Shown one piece after another: positions 43,733-52,594 of a stretch of 64,000 bases of DNA. Made by a program: the position numbers and the translations under genes. The DNA comes from DASZQY01 sp035548515 (lineage in GTDB: Bacteria; Pseudomonadota; Alphaproteobacteria; Rhizobiales; Kaistiaceae): positions 1 to 64,000 of the forward strand of contig DASZSW010000006.1 of assembly GCA_035548515.1 (NCBI GenBank), given 5' to 3'. How positions within the stretch are numbered: position 1 is the stretch's first letter; the number at the start of each line of letters is the position of its first letter. The notes under the pieces were generated by a model. The model was not told the origin of the DNA, searched no databases, and saw nothing but the letters and a program-made list of their open reading frames with translations.

Positions 43733-45820
43733 ATGCCCAAAAAGAAGCCGAAATCCCGTGCCGCCGCCAGCCGTGCGCCCAAGAAAACCGGGCGCGCCGG
43801 CGCCGACCTGTTCGATGAGGTCGAGAAGGGTATCGGCAAGCTGAAGGTGGTCGCCGAGGCCGCCAAGCGTGAGCGCGCTATCCCGGTGAAACGCGCGGTC
43901 GGCGACGACAGCTATTCGGCGGCTGACATCGAGGTGCTGGAAGGGCTGGAGCCTGTGCGCCGCCGGCCGGGCATGTACATCGGCGGCACCGACGAGAAGG
44001 GACTGCATCATCTCTTCGCCGAGGTCATCGACAACTCGATGGACGAGGCGGTCGCGGGGCACGGTACGTGGATCGAGGTGGAGCTCGACGCCGACGGTTT
44101 CGTCACGGTCACCGACAACGGGCGCGGCATCCCGGTCGATCCGCATCCCAAGTTCAAGACGAAGTCCGCGCTCGAGGTCATCATGACGATGCTCCATTCG
44201 GGCGGGAAGTTCGATTCCAAAGTCTACGAGACATCCGGCGGTTTGCACGGCGTCGGCGTCTCGGTGGTGAACGCCCTGTCGGAGTCGCTTGAGGTCGAGG
44301 TCGCACTCAAGCGACACCTCTACAAGCAGAGCTTCGCGCGCGGCGTGCCTACCGGCAAGCTGAAGGACCTCGGCGAGGTGCACAATCGCCGCGGCACGCG
44401 CATCCGCTTCAAGCCCGACGCGCAAATCTTCAAGGGCCTCACGTTCAAGCCACAGCGGCTATTCACGATGGCGCGGGCGAAGGCGTACCTGTTTGGCGGG
44501 GTCGAGATCCGCTGGTCGGCGGCGCCGGATGTGGTGAAGGGCACGGACGTTCCCGAGAAGGCAACGTTCCATTTCCCGGGCGGACTGTCGGAGTACCTCG
44601 CGGCCGAGTTGGGCGGCGAGAAGACGATCGCGCCGATCTTCGCCGGTAAGACGGAGAAGGCGTCGGGCCATGGCGCAGTCGAATGGGCGGTCGCCTGGTA
44701 TCCGGGCGATGGCTTCATCCGCTCGTACGCCAATACGATCCCGACCGGTGACGGGGGCACGCATGAAACGGGCCTGCGCAATGCGCTGACGCGCGGGCTG
44801 AAAGCGTACGCCGAACTTTCCGGCAACAAGCGCGCCGGGATCGTCACATCCGACGACGTCATGACTTCGGCGGCGGCGATGCTGTCGGTGTTCATCCGCG
44901 AACCGGAGTTCGTCGGACAGACCAAGGATCGCCTGTCCACGGCGGAAGCGACGCGGCTGGTGGAAAACGCCATCCGCGATCCCTTCGACCATTGGCTCGC
45001 TGCCTCGCCCAACGATGCGACGCGTCTGTTGGACTGGACGGTCGAACGCGCGGAGGAGCGCCTCCGCCGCCGGCAGGAAAAGGAAATCGGCCGTCAGAAC
45101 GCGACACGCAAGCTGCGCCTGCCCGGCAAGCTCGCGGACTGCTCGTCCTCGACGAAGGAGTCCACGGAGATATTCATAGTGGAAGGCGACTCGGCCGGTG
45201 GCTCCGCCAAGCAGGCTCGCAATCGCATGACGCAGGCCGTGCTGCCGCTGCGCGGCAAGATCCTGAACGTCGCCAGCGCCGGACGCGAGAAGCTGACGCA
45301 GAACCAGCAGCTGGCGGACCTGCTGCAGGCACTGGGCGTCAGCCCGCGCGACCGCTACCGCGACGATGATCTGCGCTACGACCGCGTCATCATCATGACC
45401 GACGCCGACGTGGACGGCGCGCACATCGCTTCGCTGCTGCTTACGTTCTTCTATCAGGAGATGCCGGAGATCATCCGTAACGGGCACCTCTATCTGGCAG
45501 TGCCGCCGCTCTACCGGCTGACACAAGGGGCGAAGACCATCTACGCCCGCGACGACGCGCACCGCGAGCGGCTGCTGAAGTCGGAGTTCAAGGGCAACGG
45601 CAAGGTCGAAATCGGCCGCTTCAAGGGCCTCGGCGAGATGATGCCCGGGCAGCTCAAGGAAACGACCATGGACCCTGCGAAGCGCACTCTGCTTCGTGTC
45701 GCGATCGCGGACGGCAAAGAGACGCCGACCGCCGTCGACGCACTCATGGGCAACAAGCCCGAGCTGCGGTTCAAATTCATCCAGGAGCGCGCCGAGTTCG
45801 CGCAGGATCTGGACATATAG
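43733..45820 (+). CDS. parE: DNA topoisomerase IV subunit B
   Basis: 695 residues from the ATG at 43733. ParE is the ATPase half of topoisomerase IV, which decatenates daughter chromosomes. GHKL motifs EVIDNSMDEAVAGH and VTDNGRGIPVDPHP, SGGLHGVGVSVVNALSE, and the TOPRIM motifs VEGDSAGGSAKQARNR and IIMTDADVDGAHI are intact. The Lys-rich N-terminal tail (PKKKPKSRAAASRAPKKTGR) is an extension typical of alphaproteobacterial ParE. Sequence features KLADCSSSTKEST fit ParE rather than GyrB. Confidence 0.96.
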   Translation: MPKKKPKSRAAASRAPKKTGRAGADLFDEVEKGIGKLKVVAEAAKRERAIPVKRAVGDDSYSAADIEVLEGLEPVRRRPGMYIGGTDEKGLHHLFAEVIDNSMDEAVAGHGTWIEVELDADGFVTVTDNGRGIPVDPHPKFKTKSALEVIMTMLHSGGKFDSKVYETSGGLHGVGVSVVNALSESLEVEVALKRHLYKQSFARGVPTGKLKDLGEVHNRRGTRIRFKPDAQIFKGLTFKPQRLFTMARAKAYLFGGVEIRWSAAPDVVKGTDVPEKATFHFPGGLSEYLAAELGGEKTIAPIFAGKTEKASGHGAVEWAVAWYPGDGFIRSYANTIPTGDGGTHETGLRNALTRGLKAYAELSGNKRAGIVTSDDVMTSAAAMLSVFIREPEFVGQTKDRLSTAEATRLVENAIRDPFDHWLAASPNDATRLLDWTVERAEERLRRRQEKEIGRQNATRKLRLPGKLADCSSSTKESTEIFIVEGDSAGGSAKQARNRMTQAVLPLRGKILNVASAGREKLTQNQQLADLLQALGVSPRDRYRDDDLRYDRVIIMTDADVDGAHIASLLLTFFYQEMPEIIRNGHLYLAVPPLYRLTQGAKTIYARDDAHRERLLKSEFKGNGKVEIGRFKGLGEMMPGQLKETTMDPAKRTLLRVAIADGKETPTAVDALMGNKPELRFKFIQERAEFAQDLDI

Positions 45821-45877
45821 ACCGAGGCCAGGGCGGTGAGGATGACACGGCGAAGCACGGGGCGTACGCTTCCCTTT

Positions 45878-46318
45878 ATGTCGCTCCGTCCGATCATTGT
45901 TGCATTGGCGCTGCTGCTGACCAGCATGGCGGCGCAAGCCGATGCGCTGCTTGACGGCCTGAAGACTCTGCCTGGCAACGTCGAGGACGTCCGCGTCGGC
46001 GGCACGTGGGACGAGGGCGGCAAGAACGGTATCTACCGCATCATCGTTTCGCGGAGCGGCGGCGACACGGTTACGGCGCGGCTGTTCGTGCAGTGGGTCT
46101 CCTACGACGACACCGGCGGCGCGACGGTCGAGGATACCGTCGAGATCAAGGAGATGGCCGATCTCAAGGTCGACATCGTCGATTTCACCTCGGAATCAGA
46201 TGCCGACGGTCTTTCAGTCTTCATCCAGACCCTCAACCCCAACGGCGATTCCGATCTGAACTACGAGTTGTTCGTCACCTCGCCCACGCAGCACCGGTTC
46301 GGGCCAGCCTCCAACTGA
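45878..46318 (+). CDS. Secreted hypothetical protein
   Basis: 146 residues from the ATG at 45878 (a GTG at 45836 is possible). The signal peptide is LRPIIVALALLLTSMAAQA. The mature part is rich in strands and acidic residues (VRVGGTWDEGGKNGIYRIIV, FVQWVSYDDTGGATVEDTVE, DADGLSVFIQTLNPNGDSDL), suggesting a small beta-sandwich. No family was recognised. It lies 57 bp after parE. Confidence 0.75.
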   Translation: MSLRPIIVALALLLTSMAAQADALLDGLKTLPGNVEDVRVGGTWDEGGKNGIYRIIVSRSGGDTVTARLFVQWVSYDDTGGATVEDTVEIKEMADLKVDIVDFTSESDADGLSVFIQTLNPNGDSDLNYELFVTSPTQHRFGPASN

Positions 46319-46364
46319 GTTTTTCGCTTTCGCGCCAGTCGTTTACCGCGCGGCATCACAGTCA

Positions 46365-46392
46365 TTGACATGACATGGCGAGTCCCTATGTT
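46365..46392 (+). promoter_or_regulatory. Sigma-70-type promoter of the RNA helicase gene
   Basis: TTGACA (46365-46370), 16 nt, TATGTT (46387-46392). Near-consensus and the best promoter match found in the window. It would give a leader of about 85 nt before the ATG at 46486. The leader includes a GC hairpin (GCGGCCC at 46443-46449 with GGGCCGC at 46455-46461). Confidence 0.75.
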
Positions 46393-46485
46393 CCGCCAAG
46401 TTAATTCAACGGCTGCGAGCGCCATTGCGCCCGCGCCCGCCAGCGGCCCTCCGGGGGCCGCGGCAACAGGTTCCAAAACCTCAGA

Positions 46486-47970
46486 ATGAGCTTTCAAGAT
46501 CTAGGACTTAGCGCGAAGGTACTCGCCGCTGTCGATGCGAGCGGGTACACGACGCCGACGCCGATTCAGGCACAGGCCATCCCGCATGTGCTGACGCGGC
46601 GCGATGTCGTCGGCATCGCGCAGACCGGCACCGGCAAGACCGCCTCGTTCGTTTTACCGATGCTGACTCTGCTGGAATCCGGCCGCGCGCGTGCCCGCAT
46701 GCCGCGCACGCTGATCCTCGAGCCGACCCGGGAGCTCGCGGCGCAGGTCGAGGAAAACTTCACGCGTTACGGCCGCAACCACAAGCTCACCGTTGCGCTG
46801 ATCATCGGCGGCGTCTCGTTCGAGGATCAGATCAAGAAGCTCGACCGCGGCGTCGATATCCTGATCGCGACGCCGGGCCGGCTGCTCGACCTCTTCGAGC
46901 GCGGCAAGATCCTGATGAACGGCGTCGAGATCCTGGTCATCGACGAAGCCGACCGGATGCTCGACATGGGCTTCATCCCGGATATCGAGCGCATCTGCAA
47001 GCTGCTGCCGCCGACGCGGCAGACGCTGTTCTTCTCCGCCACCATGCCGCCGGAGATCAAGCGGCTGGCGGATGCCTTCCTCAAGGATCCGATCCGCGTA
47101 GAGGCCTCCAAGCCGGCGACAGCGGCGTCAACGATCAGCCAGCACATCGTGGCGTCCGGGCGCGAGCCGGTCGACAAGCGTGCGGTACTGCGCGCCCTCA
47201 TCCGCGGGGCGACCGATTTCAAGAACGCGATCATCTTCTCCAACCGCAAGCGCGACGTCGCAACGCTGCAGCGTTCGCTGGCCAAGCATGGCTTCAACGC
47301 CGGCGCGCTGCACGGTGACATGGACCAGCGCTCGCGCATGCAGACGCTGGACGATTTCCGCAAGGGCAAGCTCACGCTGCTGGTCGCCTCGGACGTGGCG
47401 GCGCGCGGTCTCGACATCCCGGCGGTCAGCCACGTGTTCAACTTCGACGTCCCGACGCATGCCGAGGATTACGTGCACCGCATCGGGCGCACCGGCCGCG
47501 CCGGCCTGAAGGGCACGGCCATCACTATCGCGACCTCGCTCGACCGCAAGTATGTCGGCGCGATCGAAAAGATGATGGGCACCGCCATCCCGCCGATGGA
47601 GGTCGAGGCGGGCGAGGAACGCGCCGTCGCCTTCAGTAAAGGCCGGACCGAGCGCGAAGAAGCCCACGCGCACCCCGAGCGGCGCGAGAAACGTCATCGT
47701 GAGCCGCAGCAGCACAAGGCGCCAGAGCCGCGTGAGCCGCAGCAGCGCGAGCCGGCGCCGGCGCCTGAACAGCGCCATCACCACGCGGAGCCGCGGCAGG
47801 AACATCACCCACGGCGCGACGCGCAGCGCCCGCACAACGCGCCCCGGCGCGAGGAACCGCGCCGGCAGCAGCACCACGACCGCGACGATGGCCCGCCGGT
47901 CGTCGGCCTCGGCGACCACATGCCGGATTTTCTCCGCCGGCCGGTGAAGATCCCCAGCGAGACGGAATAG
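46486..47970 (+). CDS. DEAD-box RNA helicase, RhlE type
   Basis: 494 residues. All motifs are intact: Q motif (TPTPIQAQAIP), AQTGTGKTASFVLP, PTRELAAQV, DEAD as VIDEADRMLDMG, SAT as FFSATMPPEIK, ASDVAARGLDIPAV and HRIGRTGRAG. The core ends near residue 385. The last 110 residues are an unusual tail rich in His, Arg, Glu, Gln and Pro (EEAHAHPERREKRHREPQQH and similar), which ends in GLGDHMPDFLRRPVKIPSE. RhlE-type enzymes remodel structured RNA, ribosomes and degradosomes, often at low temperature. Confidence 0.96.
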   Translation: MSFQDLGLSAKVLAAVDASGYTTPTPIQAQAIPHVLTRRDVVGIAQTGTGKTASFVLPMLTLLESGRARARMPRTLILEPTRELAAQVEENFTRYGRNHKLTVALIIGGVSFEDQIKKLDRGVDILIATPGRLLDLFERGKILMNGVEILVIDEADRMLDMGFIPDIERICKLLPPTRQTLFFSATMPPEIKRLADAFLKDPIRVEASKPATAASTISQHIVASGREPVDKRAVLRALIRGATDFKNAIIFSNRKRDVATLQRSLAKHGFNAGALHGDMDQRSRMQTLDDFRKGKLTLLVASDVAARGLDIPAVSHVFNFDVPTHAEDYVHRIGRTGRAGLKGTAITIATSLDRKYVGAIEKMMGTAIPPMEVEAGEERAVAFSKGRTEREEAHAHPERREKRHREPQQHKAPEPREPQQREPAPAPEQRHHHAEPRQEHHPRRDAQRPHNAPRREEPRRQQHHDRDDGPPVVGLGDHMPDFLRRPVKIPSETE

Positions 47971-47971
47971 A

Positions 47972-48391
47972 TCAGCGGCGCTTCGGCGCCGCTTTTGGTT
48001 TTGGCTTCGGTTTCGCCGAACGCGTGGCGGCAGTTGCGCGCATTTTCTTCGGCTTGGGCGCGGACTTCTCAGCCTTGTGGCGCTTCGCGATGGCGAAGGC
48101 CTCGCGGGCCCATTCGACGAATTCCTCGGGCTCGTCGAACAGTCGCTCCGGCACCTGCCAATACGGCATGGTCGTCATCGTCTTGCCGCGCATGTGCGGC
48201 GTCCACTGCGGCGCGCCCTCTGCCTTGTGGCGCTGCACAGCGGCATCATCGGCGCGGAAGTAGAGCACGTCGCGGGCGATCAGCGCGAACATCATGCCTT
48301 CCTTCATGATGCCGTAGCCGCTGAACATGCGCTTGAACGTGACGCCGCGGAGCGGTGCGAACAGCTCGGTCAGGTGATCGATATCGGCCAT
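47972..48391 (-). CDS. TfoX N-terminal domain protein
   Basis: 139 residues. TfoX_N core: FAPLRGVTFKRMFSGYGIMK, GMMFALIARDVLYFRADDA, MPYWQVPERLFDEPEEFVEW. The C-terminal 40 residues are a Lys/Ala/Pro-rich basic tail (KSAPKPKKMRATAATRSAKP). TfoX regulates competence in gammaproteobacteria, but in alphaproteobacteria this short form has no known role. It is convergent with the helicase gene, only one base apart. Confidence 0.9.
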   Translation of the reverse strand: MADIDHLTELFAPLRGVTFKRMFSGYGIMKEGMMFALIARDVLYFRADDAAVQRHKAEGAPQWTPHMRGKTMTTMPYWQVPERLFDEPEEFVEWAREAFAIAKRHKAEKSAPKPKKMRATAATRSAKPKPKPKAAPKRR

Positions 48392-48402
48392 GGCGCCCTC
48401 CC

Positions 48403-48969
48403 CTAGACGAGGAAAGGCACCAGCGCCTTCACCCGCCGCGCGTAGTCGTCATAAGCGACGCCGAATGTCTCGCGCATGACGCGTTCCTCGATGCCGAGTT
48501 TGTACCAGAAGCTGCCCACCGCCAATGCCAGCGCCAGCACCGCGCGCCACTCCCCAACAGCAATGCTAGTGCCAAGGAAGGCGAGCGAGAGGCCGGTGTA
48601 GATCGGGTGGCGCGCCCAGGCGTAGGGGCCGGACTGCACCAGTTCATGGTCGTGCTTCACGGTGACCTCGGCGCTCCAGTTGGTCCCGAGATGGAGGCGC
48701 GCCCACACCGCAAAGGCCAGGCCCGCTGCGGTGACCAGCACGCCGAACACCGCGATGCCAAAGCTATGGGGGAGGATGCGGCCAGACAGGAATCCGAGGT
48801 TGCGGTCGATCAGCAGGATCGTGGCCGCCCAGAGCGGCAGGCTGTAGGCCAGGCGCGACTGCCAGCTCTCGGCGCGCGCGGTCGGCTTGGTGCCCGACGA
48901 CGCGACCATCCAGTATGCGAACCAGCCGATCCACAGCGCGGCCAGCGTCCAGCCAAGGAATGCGTTCAT
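48403..48969 (-). CDS. Isoprenylcysteine carboxyl methyltransferase-like membrane protein
   Basis: 188 residues, about five membrane segments. The signature of the ICMT/PEMT group is VQSGPYAWARHPIYTGLSL and RVMRETFGVAYDDYARRV. Bacterial members methylate small or lipid substrates of unknown identity. It is separated from sufA by 21 bp on the same strand and may be read through from the suf operon. Confidence 0.9.
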   Translation of the reverse strand: MNAFLGWTLAALWIGWFAYWMVASSGTKPTARAESWQSRLAYSLPLWAATILLIDRNLGFLSGRILPHSFGIAVFGVLVTAAGLAFAVWARLHLGTNWSAEVTVKHDHELVQSGPYAWARHPIYTGLSLAFLGTSIAVGEWRAVLALALAVGSFWYKLGIEERVMRETFGVAYDDYARRVKALVPFLV

Positions 48970-48990
48970 TGAGAGACTCCCGCCCGGGAG

Positions 48991-49371
48991 TTAGTGCGCG
49001 GCTTCCGCGGCGCGCTCGGCCGCCGGCTTCAATTGAACCGACTCGCCGCAGCCGCAGGCCGAGACTTCGTTGGGATTCTTGAAGGTGAAACCGGTGCGGA
49101 GCTTCGTCGCCTCGAAGTCCATGGTTGCGCCAAGCAGGAAGAGCACCGCCTTCGGGTCGACGTAGACGTTGACGCCGTGGTCGTTCACCACGTCGTCGGC
49201 CGGGTTCGGCACCTCTACCGGATCCAGCGTGTAGGCCATGCCCGCGCAGCCGGCATTCTTCACGCCGACGCGCACGCCGACGAGATGCTTCTCGTTGCCG
49301 TCGACCAACTCACGCACGCGCTCGGCGGCGCGTTCGGTCAGTGAGATGACGTTGATCTTGGGGCGAGCCAT
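48991..49371 (-). CDS. sufA: Fe-S scaffold/carrier SufA (A-type)
   Basis: 126 residues from the ATG at 49371. The ligand cysteines are in VKNAGCAGMAYTL and SACGCGESV. An N-terminal helix (SLTERAAERVRELVDGN) and an Ala/Glu tail complete it. It is the last suf gene of the operon, 43 bp after sufT. The window also encodes ErpA at 33940. Confidence 0.94.
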   Translation of the reverse strand: MARPKINVISLTERAAERVRELVDGNEKHLVGVRVGVKNAGCAGMAYTLDPVEVPNPADDVVNDHGVNVYVDPKAVLFLLGATMDFEATKLRTGFTFKNPNEVSACGCGESVQLKPAAERAAEAAH

Positions 49372-49414
49372 GGTCGGGAAGATAGGCCTTTGTCTCGTGA
49401 AAACAAGCGGATGG

Positions 49415-49849
49415 CTAGTACCAGTCAAGCGCCACGCGCGCCTCGTCGGACATGCGCGACTGGTCCCAGGCGGGCTCGAAAACCATGTTTACCGTGACGT
49501 TGCCGACGCCCGGCACCAGGCTGACGGCGTTTTCCACCCAGCCCGGCATCTCGCCGGCGACGGGACAGCCGGGCGCGGTCAGCGTCATGTCGATATCGAT
49601 GTTGCGGCTGTCGTCGATGTCGACCTTGTAGATCAGTCCGAGCTCGTAGATATCGGCTGGGATTTCGGGGTCGTAGACCGTCTTCAGCGCAGCCACGATG
49701 TCCGCCGTCAAGCGCTCCAGTTCCTCGGCGGGAATTGCGGACCCGGTCGGATGCGGCGCGGCTTCGGCCTGCGCGCCAACAGCCTGGGCCTCGGACGCGG
49801 CGGGCGTCTCGGGCTTCACTTCGGCGGGCGTGGCGGCGGTATCGCTCAT
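49415..49849 (-). CDS. sufT: SUF-associated DUF59 protein SufT
   Basis: 144 residues from the ATG at 49849. An Ala/Glu/Pro-rich N-terminal extension (about residues 1-40) precedes the MIP18/DUF59 domain: ADIVAALKTVYDPEIPADIY, ELGLIYKVDIDD, DIDMTLTAPGCPVAGEMPGW, with the conserved Cys in APGCP. It aids Fe-S cluster maturation under high demand. It begins 13 bases after sufS. Confidence 0.94.
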   Translation of the reverse strand: MSDTAATPAEVKPETPAASEAQAVGAQAEAAPHPTGSAIPAEELERLTADIVAALKTVYDPEIPADIYELGLIYKVDIDDSRNIDIDMTLTAPGCPVAGEMPGWVENAVSLVPGVGNVTVNMVFEPAWDQSRMSDEARVALDWY

Positions 49850-49862
49850 GATTCCACGGATA

Positions 49863-51086
49863 TTACGCGAAAAACGCGTGCGCCTTCTGCAAGGCTTCGG
49901 CGAGGCGGTCCACCTCGTCCCGCGTATTATAGAGCGCAAACGAGGCCCGGCAGGTGGCTGTGGTGCCATATCGGGCGAGCAGAGGCTGGGCGCAATGGGT
50001 TCCGGCCCGCACCGCGATCCCGGCGCGGTCGATGATGGTGGATACATCGTGGGGGTGGGCGCCTGCCATGTTGAAGGCGACGATGGCGCCCTTCCCCCTG
50101 GCCTTGCCGTAGATGGTGAGGCTGTTGATGCTCCCCAGCCGTTCGTGGGCATAGGCCGCGAGGTCGGCCTCGTGCGCGGCAATCTTCTCGCGGCCGATGC
50201 CCTCGACGTAGGTCAGCGCGGCGCTGAGGCCGATTGCCTGGACGATCGGCGGCGTGCCCGCCTCGAAGCGATGCGGCGGGTCGGCGTAGGTCACGCGCTC
50301 GGTCGTCACCTCCGCGATCATCTCTCCGCCGCCCATGTACGGCGGCAGCTTCTTCAGCCACTCACGCTTGCCGTAGAGGACGCCGATGCCGGTCGGGCCG
50401 TAGAGCTTGTGGCCGGTGAAGGCGTAGAAGTCGCAGTCGATGTCCTGCACGTCGACCGGCAGGTGGACCGCGCCCTGCGATCCGTCGATCAGCACCGGGA
50501 TGCCGCGGGCGTGGGCGATGCGCACCACGTCCTTCACCGGCACCACGGTGCCCAGCACATTCGACATGTGCGTGATCGCGACGATCTTCGTCTTCGGCGT
50601 CAGCAGCTTCTCGAACGCGTCGAGCAGGAACGTGCCGTCGTCGGCGACCGGCGCCCACTTGATGACGGCGCCCCCGCGCTCGCGGTGGTAGTTCCACGGG
50701 ACGATGTTGGAGTGGTGCTCCATGATCGACAGGACGATCTCGTCGCCTTCGCCGATGTTGAGCCGGCCGAACGCGTCGGCGACCAGGTTGATCGACTCGG
50801 TCGCGTTGCGCGTGAAGACGATCTCGTCGAGGTGCCTGGCGTTGACGAAGCGGCGCACGGTCTCGCGCGCCTTCTCGTAGGCCTCGGTCGCGGCGTTCGA
50901 CAGGAAGTGGAGTCCGCGGTGGACGTTGGCGTACTCGTCCTTGTAGGCGTGGGTGACGGCGTCGATGACCGCCTGCGGTTTCTGGGCGGATGCGCCATTG
51001 TCCAGATAAACCAACGGCTTGCCGTAGACCTGGCGAGACAGGATCGGAAAGTCGCGGCGGATCGCGTCAATGTCGTACCCGGTCAT
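49863..51086 (-). CDS. sufS: Cysteine desulfurase SufS
   Basis: 407 residues. A group II PLP enzyme that supplies sulfur to SufBCD. PLP lysine is in FYAFTGHKLYGPTGIGVLYG and the catalytic Cys in AGIAVRAGTHCAQPLLARYG. Other hallmarks: VYLDNGASAQKP and SIMEHHSNIVPWNYHRER. The 160-bp gap to sufD holds palindromic repeats. No sufE or sufU gene is nearby. Confidence 0.97.
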   Translation of the reverse strand: MTGYDIDAIRRDFPILSRQVYGKPLVYLDNGASAQKPQAVIDAVTHAYKDEYANVHRGLHFLSNAATEAYEKARETVRRFVNARHLDEIVFTRNATESINLVADAFGRLNIGEGDEIVLSIMEHHSNIVPWNYHRERGGAVIKWAPVADDGTFLLDAFEKLLTPKTKIVAITHMSNVLGTVVPVKDVVRIAHARGIPVLIDGSQGAVHLPVDVQDIDCDFYAFTGHKLYGPTGIGVLYGKREWLKKLPPYMGGGEMIAEVTTERVTYADPPHRFEAGTPPIVQAIGLSAALTYVEGIGREKIAAHEADLAAYAHERLGSINSLTIYGKARGKGAIVAFNMAGAHPHDVSTIIDRAGIAVRAGTHCAQPLLARYGTTATCRASFALYNTRDEVDRLAEALQKAHAFFA

Positions 51087-51246
51087 GTGCCGGCCTCGTG
51101 CGTGCCGCCTCCACCATGCTTCGCATGGTCCCCCTCCCCCGCTTCGCAGGGGAGGACCGCCGGCGTCGCGCGATATCCGCGGCGGGTGGGTTCTCCCCCG
51201 TTTACGGGGGAGATGTCGGCGAAGCCGACTGAGGGGGCCTTCGCGT
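51087..51246. repeat. REP-like palindromes between sufD and sufS
   Basis: Two inverted repeats: CCCCTCCCCCGCTTCGCAGG and flanking bases (about 51130-51155) and TCTCCCCCGTTTACGGGGGA (about 51195-51216), then GTCGGCGAAGCCGAC (about 51218-51232). They resemble the repeat family at 4395-4612. They interrupt the suf operon but sit between, not inside, genes. Confidence 0.8.
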
Positions 51247-52587
51247 TCACGGCGTCCTCGTGCCGCGCTTCGCCAGCCAGTCGGAGACTATGCCCCTGAG
51301 CGAGGGGGCGAGGCCCTCGTCGCCCAGCGCATCGATGGCGTCGTCGAGGAACGCCTCGATCAGCAGCCGCTCGGCCTCGGCGCGCGGCACGGCGCGGGCC
51401 ATCAGGTAGAACAACTGCTCGGCATCGATGCGCCCGCTGGTGGCGCCGTGGCCGCACTGGACGTCGTCGGCGAAAATCTCGAGCTCTGGTTTCGCATCGA
51501 ACTCCGCCGTCTCCGACAGCAGCAGCGCCTTCGACATCATCTTGGCGTCAGTCTTCTGCGCGTCGGGCTCGACCACGATCTTGCCCTGGAAGACGCCCTG
51601 CGCCTCGTCGTCGATCGCGCTCTTGACCAGCACGCGCGTGTTGGCGCCGGGCAGCGCGTGGTCGATCAGGAGCGTCGTGTCGGCGTGCTGGCGACCGCCG
51701 ATCATGTTGGCGCCGTAGAGGCCGAGGCGCGTGTGGTCGCCGCCGGTGGACAGGAACATCTGCGAGCGCGAGACGGCGGCGCCGGCGGTCAGCGTCAAGT
51801 GGTTGAGCGCGACGCCTTCGCCGATGCCCAGCATCGTGGTGCCGAGGTGAATCGCGTCAGGCGCGTCCATCTGAACCTTGGCGAACGACACCGTGGCGCC
51901 CTGCCCGATCATGCCGCCCCAGGCGACGTTGGCCTGATAGGCGGCGCCCGCCGCCCCGCGGTGCGTCTCGATCAGGCGCAGGTTAGCGTCCTCGCCCACG
52001 TCGAGGGCATGGCGCGCGGCGCTCGCCCCGCCGGTCGATACGTGGGCGATCTCGATGGGCTTGCCGAGCATGGCGCCCGGCGCGATGCGGATCGCGACGC
52101 CATCCGTCGCGAAGGCCGTGTTCAGCACCAGTGCGGTGTCGTCGGAGGCGAGCAGCGCATGCGTCAGCATGTGCGCGCTCATCTCGTTGTCTGCGGCGAG
52201 CAAGCCGGCGAGCGAAGCGAACTGCACGCCCGCCTTCTCCAGCGCGTCGACGTCCGACAGAGCGGGGAAGAAATATCCGTCCACGAGCGTGAGGCGGTAC
52301 CGATCTACACCGGGCAGCAGATCAGGCGTTGCCGCGGCCCTCGCCGCTTGATCAGCAGACGGACGCGGCGCAGGAGCCTCGGCCCTCTTCATCAGCGCGC
52401 GGAGGTCGGTGTACTTCCATTCCTCGACGCGACGGTGTGGCAGGCCAGTTTTGCGGAACGCGGCAAACGCCTTTTCGCGCGCCTGGCGCACGCGGGCGCC
52501 GCCGGGCAGCGCCGGTAACGCCGTCTCGAAATGCTCCACGATCGCCTGTTCGGCGGGCGTGCGAACGGTGCGGACCTCGGCGGTCAT
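51247..52587 (-). CDS. sufD: Fe-S assembly protein SufD
   Basis: 446 residues from the ATG at 52587, 7 bases after sufC. SufD pairs with SufB and SufC to form the scaffold. N-terminal domain KTGLPHRRVEEWKYTDLRAL is typical; the beta-helix core has GGDHTRLGLYGANMIGGRQH and the C-terminal block EIFADDVQCGHGATSGRIDA with the conserved Cys and His, and EQLFYLMARAVPRAEAERLL. Confidence 0.96.
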   Translation of the reverse strand: MTAEVRTVRTPAEQAIVEHFETALPALPGGARVRQAREKAFAAFRKTGLPHRRVEEWKYTDLRALMKRAEAPAPRPSADQAARAAATPDLLPGVDRYRLTLVDGYFFPALSDVDALEKAGVQFASLAGLLAADNEMSAHMLTHALLASDDTALVLNTAFATDGVAIRIAPGAMLGKPIEIAHVSTGGASAARHALDVGEDANLRLIETHRGAAGAAYQANVAWGGMIGQGATVSFAKVQMDAPDAIHLGTTMLGIGEGVALNHLTLTAGAAVSRSQMFLSTGGDHTRLGLYGANMIGGRQHADTTLLIDHALPGANTRVLVKSAIDDEAQGVFQGKIVVEPDAQKTDAKMMSKALLLSETAEFDAKPELEIFADDVQCGHGATSGRIDAEQLFYLMARAVPRAEAERLLIEAFLDDAIDALGDEGLAPSLRGIVSDWLAKRGTRTP

Positions 52588-52594
52588 CACTTCC

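Noticed and set aside
51087..51246. Terminator splitting the suf operon
   Set aside because: The palindromes have no following T tract and match the dispersed REP-like repeats; they may modulate but not necessarily end transcription.
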